A DNA stretch of 64,000 bases from CBDCRK01 sp965220955. Lineage in GTDB: Bacteria > Desulfobacterota > Binatia > Bin18 > CBDCRK01. Positions 30,280-40,576 of this stretch are shown here, in pieces (position 1 is the stretch's first letter; every line of letters starts with the position of its first letter). The notes below the pieces were generated by a model that saw only the letters and a list, made by a program, of their open reading frames with translations, had not been told where the DNA came from and did not search any database. The stretch lies in contig CBDCRK010000008.1 of assembly GCA_965220955.1 (NCBI GenBank), forward strand, positions 1-64,000. The letters are read 5' to 3'. Position numbers and translations under genes: made by a program.

Positions 30280-32362
30280 AGGTTCCACCTTCTTCGGCAA
30301 GTTTCTTAAGTAGTGGTGCCGGCTGCCAGGACGCCGGGTCCTCTTTGGCTAACTCACAGACTTTCTCATAGACCTTGGCGGGGCCAACGGTATCAGCATA
30401 AAACATGGGGCCGCCTCGGTAGGCGGGGAAGCCATAGCCGTACACATAGATGATGTCAATGTCGCTGGCACGTTGGGCAATGCCTTCTTCCAGGAGCTTG
30501 GCGCCTTCATTGATGAGCGCATACATTAAACGCTCGACGATTTCCTCATTGCTGATGTTGCGGCGTTCGATGCCTTTTTCTTTAGAATAGTTGACGATCA
30601 GTTCCTCGATCTCGGGATCGGGGTGCGGAGTGCGATCGCCTTTATTATATTTGTAATAACCGGCACCGGTTTTCTGGCCGTAGCGACCTTGCTCGCAAAT
30701 GCGATTGGCAATAGCACAGTAACGCGCCCCTTCGGGTAGGCTGTCTGGAAGCCCTTTTCCTTGTCGAATGCGCCAACCCACGTCGAGTCCAGCTAGGTCG
30801 CCCATGGCCAGGGGTCCCATAGCCAGACCCAGTTCGTAGGCGGCAGCATCGACATCCTGGGGCAAGCAACCTTCCTCAAGCAGGTACTGCGCTTGGGCGC
30901 CGTATTTATGGATCATACGATTGCCAACAAAGCCGTCACAGACGCCAACAACAACGCCGATTTTCTGGATGGCTTTGGCAACGGCCTGGGTTGTGGCCAG
31001 GGTGTCGAAGCTGGTCTTCGCGCCGCGAACGATTTCGAGCAAGCGCATAACGTTTGCTGGGCTGAAAAAATGCATACCAATGACCCTGTCAGGGCGCTTG
31101 GTCACGGAGGCGATTTCGTTGACGTCGAGCGTGGACGTGTTCGTTGCCAGGATGCAGGCGGGCTTGGTGACCTCATCGAGCTTGGCGAACACTTCCTTTT
31201 TGATGTCCATGTTCTCGAAAACAGCTTCGACAATGAGATCGACATTGCCAAGATCTGCGTAGTCCAGTGTCGGCGTGATCAGACCCATCAACCGTTCGAC
31301 TTGTTCCGCGGTGAACTTACCTTTCTTAGCGCTGCGTTCGTAGTTACCGCGAACGACCGCAAGACCTTTGTCCAGATACTCCTGGCTAGTTTCGAGAATG
31401 GTAACCGGGATACCGGCATTGGCAAAGTTCATGGCAATGCCACCACCCATGGTGCCCGCGCCAATGACCCCGACTTTTTCGATGTCCAGAGTCTTGGTAT
31501 CCTTCGGCATGTCGTTGACTTTCGCCGCGGCCCGTTCGGAGAAGAAGATATGGCGTTGCGCCGCAGATTGAATGCCGGTGAGCAATTGTCGGAAAAGTTC
31601 CTGTTCCTTGGCCAGACCTTCGTCAAACGGAAGGGTGCAGGCGGCTTCGATACAATCGATGCAGCGTTGCGGTGCTTCGAATCCACGGCGCAAGGTGTTG
31701 GCCTGTTTGCGGGCGGCGTCAAAGATTGCGGGACCCACACCCGTAACCTTTTCGTTGAGGTCACGCACCTTGTTGAGTTTCGCGCCGTCGGCAACGATTT
31801 TGCGAGCAAAAGCTTTTGCGCCTTCAAGCAGATGGTCTTCGTCGACGATCTTGTCAATAATACCAGCGGTATGGGCCTCGCTGGCTTTCATCGGCACCCC
31901 GGTGGTTATGGCCTCCAGCGCGGCTTCGGGACCAATGAGACGTGGCAAACGCTGCGTACCCCCACCCCCCGGCAAGAGACCGAGGGTTACTTCGGGCAGA
32001 CCAACGCGGGCTGAGGGAACCGCAACGCGATAGTGGCAGCAGAGCGCGGTTTCGAGTCCGCCACCAAGCGCGGTGCCGTGGATGGCGGCAACGGCGGGCT
32101 TGGCAAGGTTCTCTATAATCCGCATGGTATCGAGGAAACCCGGCGGCTGGAGCGGTTTGCCGAATTCGGTGATGTCCGCACCAGCAATGAAGGTCCGGCC
32201 GTTGCAAATGAGAACAGTAGCAATAGTGTCGTCGCTATTGGCTTCCGTAAAGCTTTCGAGCAGGCCCTGGCGCACGTGCTGGCTCAGCGCATTTACGGGC
32301 GGGTTATTGACGGAAATGATGCCAATATTGCCGTCTTTTGTATAAATGACCGAGTGACTCAT
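30266..32362 (-). CDS. Bifunctional enoyl-CoA hydratase / 3-hydroxyacyl-CoA dehydrogenase
   Basis: A 698-residue beta-oxidation protein of the FadB/FadJ-like class, hydrating enoyl-CoA and oxidising the 3-hydroxyacyl-CoA with NAD. Residues 1-190 are the crotonase domain (IHGTALGGGLETALCCHYRV, VGLPEVTLGLLPGGGGTQRL with both acidic residues). Residues about 285-470 are the NAD-binding domain (VGVIGAGTMGGGIAMNFANA). GMHFFSPANVMRLLEIVRG and two C-terminal helical dehydrogenase domains follow. ATG 32362 (MSHSVIYTKDG) is preferred over an upstream ATG at 32407 because the homology begins there. No thiolase gene is next to it. Confidence 0.92.
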   Translation of the reverse strand: MSHSVIYTKDGNIGIISVNNPPVNALSQHVRQGLLESFTEANSDDTIATVLICNGRTFIAGADITEFGKPLQPPGFLDTMRIIENLAKPAVAAIHGTALGGGLETALCCHYRVAVPSARVGLPEVTLGLLPGGGGTQRLPRLIGPEAALEAITTGVPMKASEAHTAGIIDKIVDEDHLLEGAKAFARKIVADGAKLNKVRDLNEKVTGVGPAIFDAARKQANTLRRGFEAPQRCIDCIEAACTLPFDEGLAKEQELFRQLLTGIQSAAQRHIFFSERAAAKVNDMPKDTKTLDIEKVGVIGAGTMGGGIAMNFANAGIPVTILETSQEYLDKGLAVVRGNYERSAKKGKFTAEQVERLMGLITPTLDYADLGNVDLIVEAVFENMDIKKEVFAKLDEVTKPACILATNTSTLDVNEIASVTKRPDRVIGMHFFSPANVMRLLEIVRGAKTSFDTLATTQAVAKAIQKIGVVVGVCDGFVGNRMIHKYGAQAQYLLEEGCLPQDVDAAAYELGLAMGPLAMGDLAGLDVGWRIRQGKGLPDSLPEGARYCAIANRICEQGRYGQKTGAGYYKYNKGDRTPHPDPEIEELIVNYSKEKGIERRNISNEEIVERLMYALINEGAKLLEEGIAQRASDIDIIYVYGYGFPAYRGGPMFYADTVGPAKVYEKVCELAKEDPASWQPAPLLKKLAEEGGTFNKN

Positions 32363-32543
32363 AAATGATATCTTTCTGCGAAAATTTGGCATTGCATGTT
32401 GAACCAATTAGCTTCGTCAGGTGCGTTGTGTCAATCCCCAACACGCAAAAAAACTTACAAAGACAGTCTGTCTGCGCTGTTACTCTTGCGTCCTCCATCT
32501 GGTGATGCTTTAAGAGAGCAAATCCCTCTCTAGTTCGGTCAGG

Positions 32544-33671
32544 ATGAATCGTCTCAGAAAAACACTTCAATGGCTTATCGGCATTCTGGCGTTGCTGGTC
32601 TTTGCCAGCACCGTAACCCTCATGAGCTGTGCCTCATTTGGCGCCAAGGTTTCGGGAAAACGCTGGGAACGGATACAGGCGTCCCGCCACTCTCAGGAGA
32701 GTAGATTTGTCAACGCCAAGCCCCTGGGCTCTATCGCATGGGGAGACGTGCGGAATTTCTTAGGCGAACGGTTATTGGGCGATCAAATCCGCCATCCGCC
32801 GTCAACTCTTCCGGTGGTCACTATCCAACCAGGGTCTTTTACCACTCCCCAGCCGCCGGGATTACGGGCGATGTGGATTGGACATTCCAGCGTCCTGATC
32901 GAAATGGATGGCGTTCGCTTGCTAGTCGACCCCATATTTTCAGACTATGCCTCCCCTTTTCAGTGGCTTGGTCCCAGGCGCTTTCAGCCGCCTCCTGTCC
33001 ACCTGACCGATCTCCCCCATGTTGAGGCGGTACTCATCTCCCACGATCATTACGATCACCTGGATATGCGTACGGTCCAACATTTGGCAGCAAAGGAAAG
33101 CCATTTTTTTGTACCCTTGGGCATTGGGGCGCATTTAGAAGAGTGGAACATACCACCTAGCCAGATCACCGACTTAGACTGGTGGGAAGCAAAACCAATG
33201 GGCAATATTACGATTGTCTGCACGCCCGCACAGCACTATTCGGGGCGTGGGTTGTTTGATCGGATGGCAACGCTGTGGGCTTCGTGGTCTATCATTGGAC
33301 CTGAACATCGCGTGTTCTATAGTGGCGATACCGGATTTTCTGATCACTTTCAGCAAATTGGCCAGCGTTTGGGTCCGTTTGATTTAAGCCTCATCAAAAT
33401 CGGGGCCTATGGTCCGAGCGCGTACTGGCATGATGTTCACCTGGACCCTGAACAGGCCATTGAGGCCCATCTTGCTATTGAGGGTCGTCGCATGTTGCCC
33501 GTGCACTGGGCAACGTTTAATCTGGGACTGCATGCGTGGGATGAACCGATTAAACGTGCGGTCAAAACGGCCAAGGCCCACAACGTCGATTTGGTCACAC
33601 CTCGTATTGGCGAGGTGGTAACAGTCGGACAGCCGTTTCGTTCTTCTCCCTGGTGGGAGGAGGTCAAGTAG
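32544..33671 (+). CDS. Metallo-beta-lactamase-fold hydrolase (NAPE-PLD/UlaG-like)
   Basis: A 375-residue protein with an N-terminal hydrophobic segment (WLIGILALLVFASTVTLMSC) that may be a lipoprotein signal or anchor. The metal site is intact: WIGHSSVLIEMDGVRLLVDP, SHDHYDHLD, a later His in AQHYSGRG, YSGDTGFSDHF and PVHWATFNLGLH. The LGPRRF spacer and Trp-rich WWEAKPMG region fit the group that includes N-acyl-phosphatidylethanolamine phospholipase D. The substrate cannot be told from sequence. It is divergent from the beta-oxidation gene and convergent with the exporter downstream. Confidence 0.85.
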   Translation: MNRLRKTLQWLIGILALLVFASTVTLMSCASFGAKVSGKRWERIQASRHSQESRFVNAKPLGSIAWGDVRNFLGERLLGDQIRHPPSTLPVVTIQPGSFTTPQPPGLRAMWIGHSSVLIEMDGVRLLVDPIFSDYASPFQWLGPRRFQPPPVHLTDLPHVEAVLISHDHYDHLDMRTVQHLAAKESHFFVPLGIGAHLEEWNIPPSQITDLDWWEAKPMGNITIVCTPAQHYSGRGLFDRMATLWASWSIIGPEHRVFYSGDTGFSDHFQQIGQRLGPFDLSLIKIGAYGPSAYWHDVHLDPEQAIEAHLAIEGRRMLPVHWATFNLGLHAWDEPIKRAVKTAKAHNVDLVTPRIGEVVTVGQPFRSSPWWEEVK

Positions 33672-33834
33672 TTCGACACTATGAACGCAACGCTGCAAAT
33701 GCCAGAGAAGCGGCGCGCACTCTCACCCCGAATCTTGTTCACCGATGCAGCAGGTAAAGAGGACAAGGTCTCCTGTGCTTTCCAAATGGGCTCCACAAAC
33801 CCCTGGGCTCAGGGCGAGTTGTTATCAGTTGTTA

Positions 33835-36312
33835 TCAATGGGGTTTTTCTGCCCTATAGACAAAGCGGGGTTTAAACCTATTCAGAATCGCCGGCAGAAC
33901 GGTCATTGAGACAATCAAACAGGCCCCCATATTGAGGGATAGCATGGCGCCCAGATAGAAGTTGGGGCGGAAGCTCGAGGTGAGAAAGACCATGAATCCG
34001 CCAATAACAACCACAGCATTAAAAAAGATCGCCTTGCCGGAGGTGGCCATGGTCGCCGCGGTAATCTGCTCGGGGTTCGTCAGGCCGTCTTGCACCTTGA
34101 TTCGATACTTGTTGAGAAAGTGAATCGTATAATCAATGCCAATGCCAATGACCATAGATGCGGTCAGCGATTTGCCCACCTCAAGCGGGATATTGAGCAG
34201 CCCCAGCAGGCCAAAGCTGAAAATCATGACCAGACTGATGGGAATGACATTGATCAGGCCCGCAACCCAGGAGCGAAACATCAGGGCGGTCAGCACAAAA
34301 ACCGCGCCCAGTGAGGTCACCAAACTCGTGAGCTGGCCGGAAACAACCAACTCGTTCATCCGGTTCAGCAGATAGCCGTTGCCGGCAATGCCGATGCGAA
34401 AGCCGCTGTTGGTTTCCCAGCCAATGACCGTGGGCTCAATGCCCGCCAGCCAGCGGCCAAACCGGACCGTCGGCGGGTCGTGGGCTGCCACGTCGGTATC
34501 CCCACTATGGCCAAATTCCTGGACGGCAAAGTCTCGGATCGTCTGCACGACCCGTTCGACATCTTGGGTTCTATCGGACCGCAGATAGACCGTGACGTTG
34601 GCGTGTTGGTAGTCATAGTCGACGATTTCATCAAAATCATCCGGATCGCCGGAGAACGAGTACAGCAGGAGATACTGGGCCACCAGATCTTGAGAGGTGG
34701 GGACGACTTCCATCTCGGGGCGATCCTCATTCATCACCCGGTTCATGCGTCTGATATATTCCGCCAGCGACAGCGAGCCGCCCACATGCGGGTCCTGCTC
34801 GACCGTGGCTTGGAGGCGGTCGAGCTGATCGAGCAGCGCCGGATCTTTGAGGAGATCCGGTTCATGTCCCTCGATTGCCACATAGATCGGCACAGTCCCC
34901 TGAAATTTTTCGCGTAAAACCGTATCGCCAACGCGTAACGAGTGGAGCGGGCCAAACATGCGGATGACCGACGCGTCAACTATAATGTGCTGGGCGCCGA
35001 GCAGGCACAGCCCGACGATGAGGGCGGTTGGTGCCCACACCGCCAGCGGCCGGCGGGCCACTCCCCGTCCTAAGCGTGACAGCAGGCTGGCCGCCCAGCC
35101 GGTGGCCGCTAAGTCACCACTGCCGCTCATCTGCCTGCGTAGGCCACGGCTGACGGTCGGCGGCAGCAGGCTCAGCATGGCCGGCAACATGGTCAGCGAA
35201 AAGACCATGGCGGCCAAGATGCCGACCCCGGTAAAGACACCAAAATAGCGCACCGGGACCATGGCTGCGGTCAGAAAGGATAGGAAGCCGGCGGCGGTAG
35301 TCAGCGAGGTCAAAATGACGGGTTGCCACATCTCGCGCATGGCCACAATCACGGCTTCGGACGAGGACGTGTCCGGATGTTCCAACAGTTCGTCGTAATA
35401 GCGGCTCAGAATATGAATGCCGTCGGCGACCCCGACCGCCATCAGCACGACCGGCATCATGGAGGTGACGAAGGACATCGGGACGCCGACGGCCGCCATA
35501 ATGCCCAGGGTCCAGATCACTGCGACAACAACGACGGCCAGGGGCAGCAAGACACCGCGCAGGCTACGATAGGTACAGTACAGGGTGGTCACAATCACCA
35601 CCAGGATCAGGGGCAGGAAGGTTTCCATATCGCGCCGGCCCTCTTCCTCGAAGTTGACCTCGAGCGCGCCACGACCGGCAATGTGGAAGAATTCAGGAAC
35701 GCCGGCCGCTTTTTTGTCCTGGACCATGTCGCGGATCGTGGTATACACCGCCATCCGTCTGGCCGAGCTTTCCAGGGTGCCCTCCGACGGCTCCATCTTG
35801 GCCATAATGAGCAGACCTGTCCCGTCCCGCGATACAACCCAATTAACGAACATGGCATTGGCAAACAGCGCCTGCCTGAGGGCTTTGAGGGCGTGGGGTG
35901 CGTGGGGCACGGCCTCCATAAACGGATCGACATTCATGCCGTCGGTCGTGCCGGTGATGTTGTCCATGGTCGCAACACTGGCCACATCTTCGTCGCGGAC
36001 CGCTTTAATACCCGGTAGCAGGGCGATTTTTTCCGAGAACTCTTTGACAATGCCCAGCGTGCGCGGGTTGAAGACGCCATTCTCGTCGGGGTTGTTGTTG
36101 AACACCCCGACCATGATGAGATCACGTATGCCAAACCGTTCTTCGACCATCTTGTTATAGCCGATGACCGGGTCATTGGCCGGGAAACTTGCCTCGACAT
36201 CGCCCTCAAACCGCAGGCTTTGCAGGGGGAGTGCGGCCAGAACGGTACTGCCCAGGACCAGCCCAATGACCAGAAAACGGAAACGGATGACGGTACGAAA
36301 GAAGGATTCCAT
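33835..36312 (-). CDS. MMPL/RND-family exporter
   Basis: An 825-residue inner-membrane protein with the two-fold RND layout: helix 1 (FRFLVIGLVLGSTVLAALP), a periplasmic loop of about 190 residues, five helices including VVLMAVGVADGIHILSRYYD, a second loop, and five more helices with MVIGIGIDYTIHFLNKYRI. The GxxxD signature is present in both halves. Such single-component MMPL exporters move lipids, hopanoids or hydrophobic compounds by proton-motive force. No adaptor or outer-membrane gene is adjacent. A repeat palindrome (36341-36369) sits just upstream. Confidence 0.88.
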   Translation of the reverse strand: MESFFRTVIRFRFLVIGLVLGSTVLAALPLQSLRFEGDVEASFPANDPVIGYNKMVEERFGIRDLIMVGVFNNNPDENGVFNPRTLGIVKEFSEKIALLPGIKAVRDEDVASVATMDNITGTTDGMNVDPFMEAVPHAPHALKALRQALFANAMFVNWVVSRDGTGLLIMAKMEPSEGTLESSARRMAVYTTIRDMVQDKKAAGVPEFFHIAGRGALEVNFEEEGRRDMETFLPLILVVIVTTLYCTYRSLRGVLLPLAVVVVAVIWTLGIMAAVGVPMSFVTSMMPVVLMAVGVADGIHILSRYYDELLEHPDTSSSEAVIVAMREMWQPVILTSLTTAAGFLSFLTAAMVPVRYFGVFTGVGILAAMVFSLTMLPAMLSLLPPTVSRGLRRQMSGSGDLAATGWAASLLSRLGRGVARRPLAVWAPTALIVGLCLLGAQHIIVDASVIRMFGPLHSLRVGDTVLREKFQGTVPIYVAIEGHEPDLLKDPALLDQLDRLQATVEQDPHVGGSLSLAEYIRRMNRVMNEDRPEMEVVPTSQDLVAQYLLLYSFSGDPDDFDEIVDYDYQHANVTVYLRSDRTQDVERVVQTIRDFAVQEFGHSGDTDVAAHDPPTVRFGRWLAGIEPTVIGWETNSGFRIGIAGNGYLLNRMNELVVSGQLTSLVTSLGAVFVLTALMFRSWVAGLINVIPISLVMIFSFGLLGLLNIPLEVGKSLTASMVIGIGIDYTIHFLNKYRIKVQDGLTNPEQITAATMATSGKAIFFNAVVVIGGFMVFLTSSFRPNFYLGAMLSLNMGACLIVSMTVLPAILNRFKPRFVYRAEKPH

Positions 36313-36649
36313 AGCAGTGTTCTCCTCTGACCCTCTTTATGTAGGGGCGGGTTTCAAACCCGCCCCTACTCTCCGCTGTGAATAAGGGCTCTTTACGTGG
36401 TTGTGTTAGTTTTTAGCAGACCCAGGATCATGCCTGCCTGTGCCTGGGCAGACAGGTCTGCCAGCCCATTAAGCAGTTGGGCACCAGAAAGATCCGGGGT
36501 GATGTGGTCCGCATGAATCAAGCGGTTAGTTAGGGGCGGGTTTGAAACCTGCCCCTAACTGGTTTGTTCCTATTCGGGGTTCCGAGGGTAGGTGCTAGCA
36601 TCAATACCCACACGTTGACAATGCCCCCGGCACGTCATACGACTGTACC
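36313..36649. repeat. Divergent intergenic region with two copies of the 29-bp palindrome
   Basis: No gene is seen. Two copies of the GTAGGGGCGGGTTT..CCCGCCCCTAC palindrome lie at 36341-36369 (GTTTCAAAC centre) and about 36530-36558 (one mismatch, AACCTGCCCC). Between them is ordinary sequence with an inverted CAGACCC/CTGCCTGTGCC..CAGACAGG stretch at 36418-36455. Promoters for the exporter and the hydrolase should be here. Confidence 0.8.
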
Positions 36650-38620
36650 ATGATCACAAGAATTATTATCGATAGCATCCAGTCTCCTGTATTCGGTGGA
36701 GTTTCGTTTGGCGAGGCCGGGCGGTATGAGAAACTGGTGGGGCGCGCCTTTGGCGAGTTGGATCCCGAAAGCCCGCTCAACACAGTCATCACCGACCTTA
36801 CGCTGGCGCCGCGCAACACCCGTGGCAAGGTCGAGTACTCGACCGACTTCTATATCTTGAAGCCGGTGGACGCGGCGCGTGGCAAGCAGGTCCTGCTCTT
36901 TGATGTGACCAATCGGGGCAACAAGATGACATATCTACCGCTGAATTTTCCGTTCCGGGCGCCGCCAGAGTTTCCCCCTCTCAATAATCCCAGTAGCGCG
37001 GAGGACGCCGGTACCGGGTACCTGATGCGGCAAGGCTATACCCTCGTCTGGACCGGCTGGGATGCGACTGCACCGGCCGGCAACGATCGTATGACTATGA
37101 CCGTTCCTATTGCGTCTGCGGGCGACCAGCCAATTGTAGGGCTTGCGCTTGAAGAGCTCATGCTCGATAATGCTCAAAACGCCACGCCCGATGAGGCGGT
37201 TTTTACCTGTCCGCTGACCTACCCGGCAGCGACCCTCGACAAATCCAAGGCAACACTGACAGTGCGCCAGTACCGCAGTGACCAGCCCAGCGTCATCCCT
37301 GCCACGGAATGGCAGTATGTCAACGCCTCCACAATCGGCCTGCTCCCGGCGGGCAAGAAGCCCTTCGAGCGCGGCATGATCTATCAGTTCGTATATCCCG
37401 CAACCAACCCAATAGTCGCTGGAATAGGCTTTGCCGCGGTGCGCGACTTTGTGTCGTTTGTGCGGCATGCCAAGGCTGGCGAGCAGGGAACCCCCAATCC
37501 ACTAGCGGGCACGCTGCAGTGGTCGATTGCCACCGGACTCTCACAGTCAGGACGTTTCCATCGGCCGTTTTTGTATTTTGGATGCAACCAGGACGAGCAC
37601 GGCCGGCAGGTGTTCGACGGCATGATGCCCTATATCAACGGAGCCGGCGGGGGCTTCTTCAATTACCGCTTTGCCCAGCCCAATCGGACTGCCTTCCAGC
37701 GCTGGAGCCATGTCTATCCGGAGCAGGTTTTCCCCTTTGCTTACACCAGCCTGACTGACCCGCTGACGGGAAAAACGGACAGTGTGCTGGCGCGCTGCGC
37801 AGCCTCGGATACCTGCCCTAAGATCATGGAAGTCAACGATTCCAACAGCTACTGGTTCAAGAGTGCCGCTCTGGCGATCACTACGCCCGATGGAGCCACT
37901 GACCTAGCCGATCCGCCTAACGTGCGATTTTATCTGCTGTCGAGCATTGCCCACGGCGTAGCTTCCGGACGCGGCAGCTGCCAACAGTTGCAAAACCCGA
38001 TCAGTCCGGGTCCTGCGCTGCGCGCCCTGCTGGCGGCGTTGACGGACTGGGTCGTGTTGGGCAAGGAGCCGCCACCCAGCCAGGTTCCGCGCTTGAGCGA
38101 GGGCACGCTGGTGCCGCCATTGCCGCAATCGGCTGTTGGTTTTCCCGAAATTCCCGGCGTTTCCTATACCGGTGTTGCCAGCGTCCGCGAACTGTACGAT
38201 TATGGTCCCGAGTTCGACCGCGGCATTATCAGCATACTACCGCCAGCGGCAACCGGCCGTGCCTATCCGACTTTGGTGCCAAAGGTAACGGAAGACGGGA
38301 TCGATCTGTCGGGTATTCAGCTCCCGGACATGGCGGTTCCCCTGGGCACCTACACCGGCTGGAACCTGCTGGCGGGCACTCCCCAGGACGAATGCACAGC
38401 CATGGGCTCTTTCATTCCGTTTGCAACAACCAGGGCCCAGCGACTGGCGGTGGGCGACCCACGGCCGTCGCTGGAAGAGCGCTATGCTACGCACGGCCGC
38501 TACATGCAAGCGGTCGAGGCCGCGGCCCAGCGACTGGTCGCAGAGCGCTTGCTGCTGCCTGAAGACGCCAGCGCGTATATCGAGGCAGCCAGGAACCGTG
38601 AGCTGGGCTTGCCTGAGTGA
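36650..38620 (+). CDS. Large alpha/beta hydrolase (Abhydrolase_10 type)
   Basis: A 656-residue protein of the alpha/beta-hydrolase-domain family common in catabolic environmental bacteria. The N-terminal beta part starts FGGVSFGEAGRYEKLVGRAF and VEYSTDFYILKP. The nucleophile elbow is GLSQSGRFHRPFLYFG near residue 303. FDGMMPYINGAGGGFF and GHSYLLSSIAHG-like FYLLSSIAHG follow, providing the His. No signal peptide is evident. The substrates of this family are poorly known; esters or amides are likely. It runs in line with the CocE-type hydrolase 117 bp downstream, suggesting a shared pathway. Confidence 0.8.
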   Translation: MITRIIIDSIQSPVFGGVSFGEAGRYEKLVGRAFGELDPESPLNTVITDLTLAPRNTRGKVEYSTDFYILKPVDAARGKQVLLFDVTNRGNKMTYLPLNFPFRAPPEFPPLNNPSSAEDAGTGYLMRQGYTLVWTGWDATAPAGNDRMTMTVPIASAGDQPIVGLALEELMLDNAQNATPDEAVFTCPLTYPAATLDKSKATLTVRQYRSDQPSVIPATEWQYVNASTIGLLPAGKKPFERGMIYQFVYPATNPIVAGIGFAAVRDFVSFVRHAKAGEQGTPNPLAGTLQWSIATGLSQSGRFHRPFLYFGCNQDEHGRQVFDGMMPYINGAGGGFFNYRFAQPNRTAFQRWSHVYPEQVFPFAYTSLTDPLTGKTDSVLARCAASDTCPKIMEVNDSNSYWFKSAALAITTPDGATDLADPPNVRFYLLSSIAHGVASGRGSCQQLQNPISPGPALRALLAALTDWVVLGKEPPPSQVPRLSEGTLVPPLPQSAVGFPEIPGVSYTGVASVRELYDYGPEFDRGIISILPPAATGRAYPTLVPKVTEDGIDLSGIQLPDMAVPLGTYTGWNLLAGTPQDECTAMGSFIPFATTRAQRLAVGDPRPSLEERYATHGRYMQAVEAAAQRLVAERLLLPEDASAYIEAARNRELGLPE

Positions 38621-38737
38621 GCGAGGGTATTAAAACGTCTAAGCAGGATATGAATGTGATGAAGCAACGGCTGAGGGAAGCGGAGGCACTCCATGGGTGG
38701 CGCCGCGCCTCCACAGCACTGGTCAGGGAGAGCTTTT

Positions 38738-40552
38738 ATGGCAACGGCAACTACCCAGAATAATGTGGTGATTGAGCGTAACGTTATGGTCCCCATGCGC
38801 GACGGTGTGCGACTGGCGACCGACATCTACCGCCCGGACAAGCCGGGGCAGTTTCCCGTCTTACTGCAGCGACTTCCCTATGGGAAACAGATCCTGGAGC
38901 GGGTGTTCCTCGACCCTACTCAGACTGCCCAGCGTGATTACGTTGTGCTTGCGCAGGACTCCCGCGGCCGCTTTGACTCTGAGGGCGAGTGGTATCCCTT
39001 CCACTGTGAGATCAACGACGGCTATGATGCCGTTGAGTGGGCCGCAGCCCAGCCCTGGTCGAATGGCAAAGTCGGGATGTACAGTGGCTCGTATATTGGT
39101 GCCACCCAGTGGCTTGCGGCTATTGCCCAGCCTCCCCACTTGGTGACCATAGCGCCGGCAACGGCCACGTCTGACTTCCACGACAGTTGGGTCTATCACA
39201 CCGGCGGTGCCTTCGACTTGATCTTTAACGTTGGCTGGGCCGTGTCGGTGTGTGGGGATACCGCGCAACGGTTGGGCATCAAGGAGCCCACGGTTGAGAA
39301 GGCAGGCGCCACCCGCGTTGCGATTGGGGAGATCATTGCGCGGGATCCTGAGGCAGCTATGGCCATGCTTGGGCAATTGCAGGGCATCTTACAACCGTTG
39401 TATAGCTACCGGCCGCTGCGTGAGTTACCCCCGCTCAAGCGGCTTGCCCCGTGGTTTGCGGATTGGATTGACCACCCTGAGGCCGATCCTTACTGGCAGC
39501 GCATCAACTTTGCGGCCCAGTACCACAAGGTCCATGTTCCAGCGTTGCACATCACCGGCTGGTATGACGTTTTCTTGGGCGGCAGTATTGCCAATTACCT
39601 CGGCATGCTGAAGCATGGCCCCACGCCTGCGGTGCGCCACGGCCAGAAGCTAATTATCGGGCCGTGGTATCATGGTCCCTTCACGCCCCAGACAACACAG
39701 ATCGGCGAGGTGAATTTCGGCCCGCAGGCGGGCATCGACTTCACCACAGTCCAGTGGCGCTGGTTCGACCAGTGGTTGAAAGGCCTCAACACTGGCATTA
39801 TGGAAGAAGCGCCGATTCGCCTCTTTGTGATGGGCGACAACGCTTGGCGCAACGAATGGGAGTGGCCCCTGGCCCGCACGCAGTGGACGCGGTACTACTT
39901 GCACAGCGGGGGCCGGGCCAACACGCTCACCGGCGACGGGACGCTGTCCACCCAGCCGCCCGAGAACGAACAGCCTGATCACTTCATCTATGACCCGCAC
40001 GACCCCGTGCCGACGCGTGGCGGGTGCCTGCTCCCGATCGGCAGCGCGCCCGGCATGTTTGATCAGCGCGAGATTGAGGCACGGGCGGATGTGCTGGTGT
40101 ACACCACCCCGCCTCTGAGCGAGGCCGTTGAGGTGACGGGTTCTGTCATAGTTGAGCTGTGGGCGTCCACCTCAGCCCCAGACACTGACTTCACCGCCAA
40201 GCTAGTGGATGTCTATCCAGACGGACGGGCCATGAACCTATGTGAGGGGATCATCCGGGCGCGCTATCGCGCCTCGCAGGAGACGCCCGCCCTTGGTAGC
40301 TTTAGCGGCCTTGTCACCCCTGGGGCCATCTACCCGTTCCGCATTGACTTGTGGGCCACAAGCAATGTCTTCCAGGCTGGGCACAGCATCCGCCTGGAGA
40401 TCTCCTCAAGCAACTTCCCCCACTTTGACCCGAACTCGAACACTGGCCATACCTTAGGACAGGACGACGTGGTGGAGCGGGCCAGCCAAGAGGTCTGCCA
40501 CGATAAGCGCCATCCCTCCCACATCACCTTACCCGTGATCCCGCGGGTCTAA
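38738..40552 (+). CDS. CocE/NonD family hydrolase (peptidase S15-like)
   Basis: A 604-residue hydrolase. It shows NVMVPMRDGVRLATDIYRP at the start, AQDSRGRFDSEGEWYPF, the nucleophile motif GMYSGSYIGATQWLAA, a helical cap, ITGWYDVFLGGS, the acid/His region near IIGPWYHGPF, and a C-terminal jelly-roll (VEVTGSVIVELWASTSAPDT, SSSNFPHFDPNSNTG). This is the complete family layout of cocaine esterase-like and X-Pro dipeptidyl peptidase-like enzymes that split esters or amides. The ATG at 38738 has CAGGGAGAG upstream. An earlier in-frame start at 38693 adds residues without homology. Confidence 0.88.
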   Translation: MATATTQNNVVIERNVMVPMRDGVRLATDIYRPDKPGQFPVLLQRLPYGKQILERVFLDPTQTAQRDYVVLAQDSRGRFDSEGEWYPFHCEINDGYDAVEWAAAQPWSNGKVGMYSGSYIGATQWLAAIAQPPHLVTIAPATATSDFHDSWVYHTGGAFDLIFNVGWAVSVCGDTAQRLGIKEPTVEKAGATRVAIGEIIARDPEAAMAMLGQLQGILQPLYSYRPLRELPPLKRLAPWFADWIDHPEADPYWQRINFAAQYHKVHVPALHITGWYDVFLGGSIANYLGMLKHGPTPAVRHGQKLIIGPWYHGPFTPQTTQIGEVNFGPQAGIDFTTVQWRWFDQWLKGLNTGIMEEAPIRLFVMGDNAWRNEWEWPLARTQWTRYYLHSGGRANTLTGDGTLSTQPPENEQPDHFIYDPHDPVPTRGGCLLPIGSAPGMFDQREIEARADVLVYTTPPLSEAVEVTGSVIVELWASTSAPDTDFTAKLVDVYPDGRAMNLCEGIIRARYRASQETPALGSFSGLVTPGAIYPFRIDLWATSNVFQAGHSIRLEISSSNFPHFDPNSNTGHTLGQDDVVERASQEVCHDKRHPSHITLPVIPRV

Positions 40553-40576
40553 GCATATGACTTTTCCGTTCAGACC

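Noticed and set aside
30893..32014. Plus-strand open frame of 373 codons opposite the beta-oxidation gene
   Set aside because: It mirrors a strongly conserved bifunctional hydratase/dehydrogenase gene and shows no domain of its own.
35323..36018. Plus-strand His/Gln-rich frame opposite the MMPL exporter
   Set aside because: Its composition (runs of HD, HN, QG) is that of an antisense reading of membrane-protein codons.
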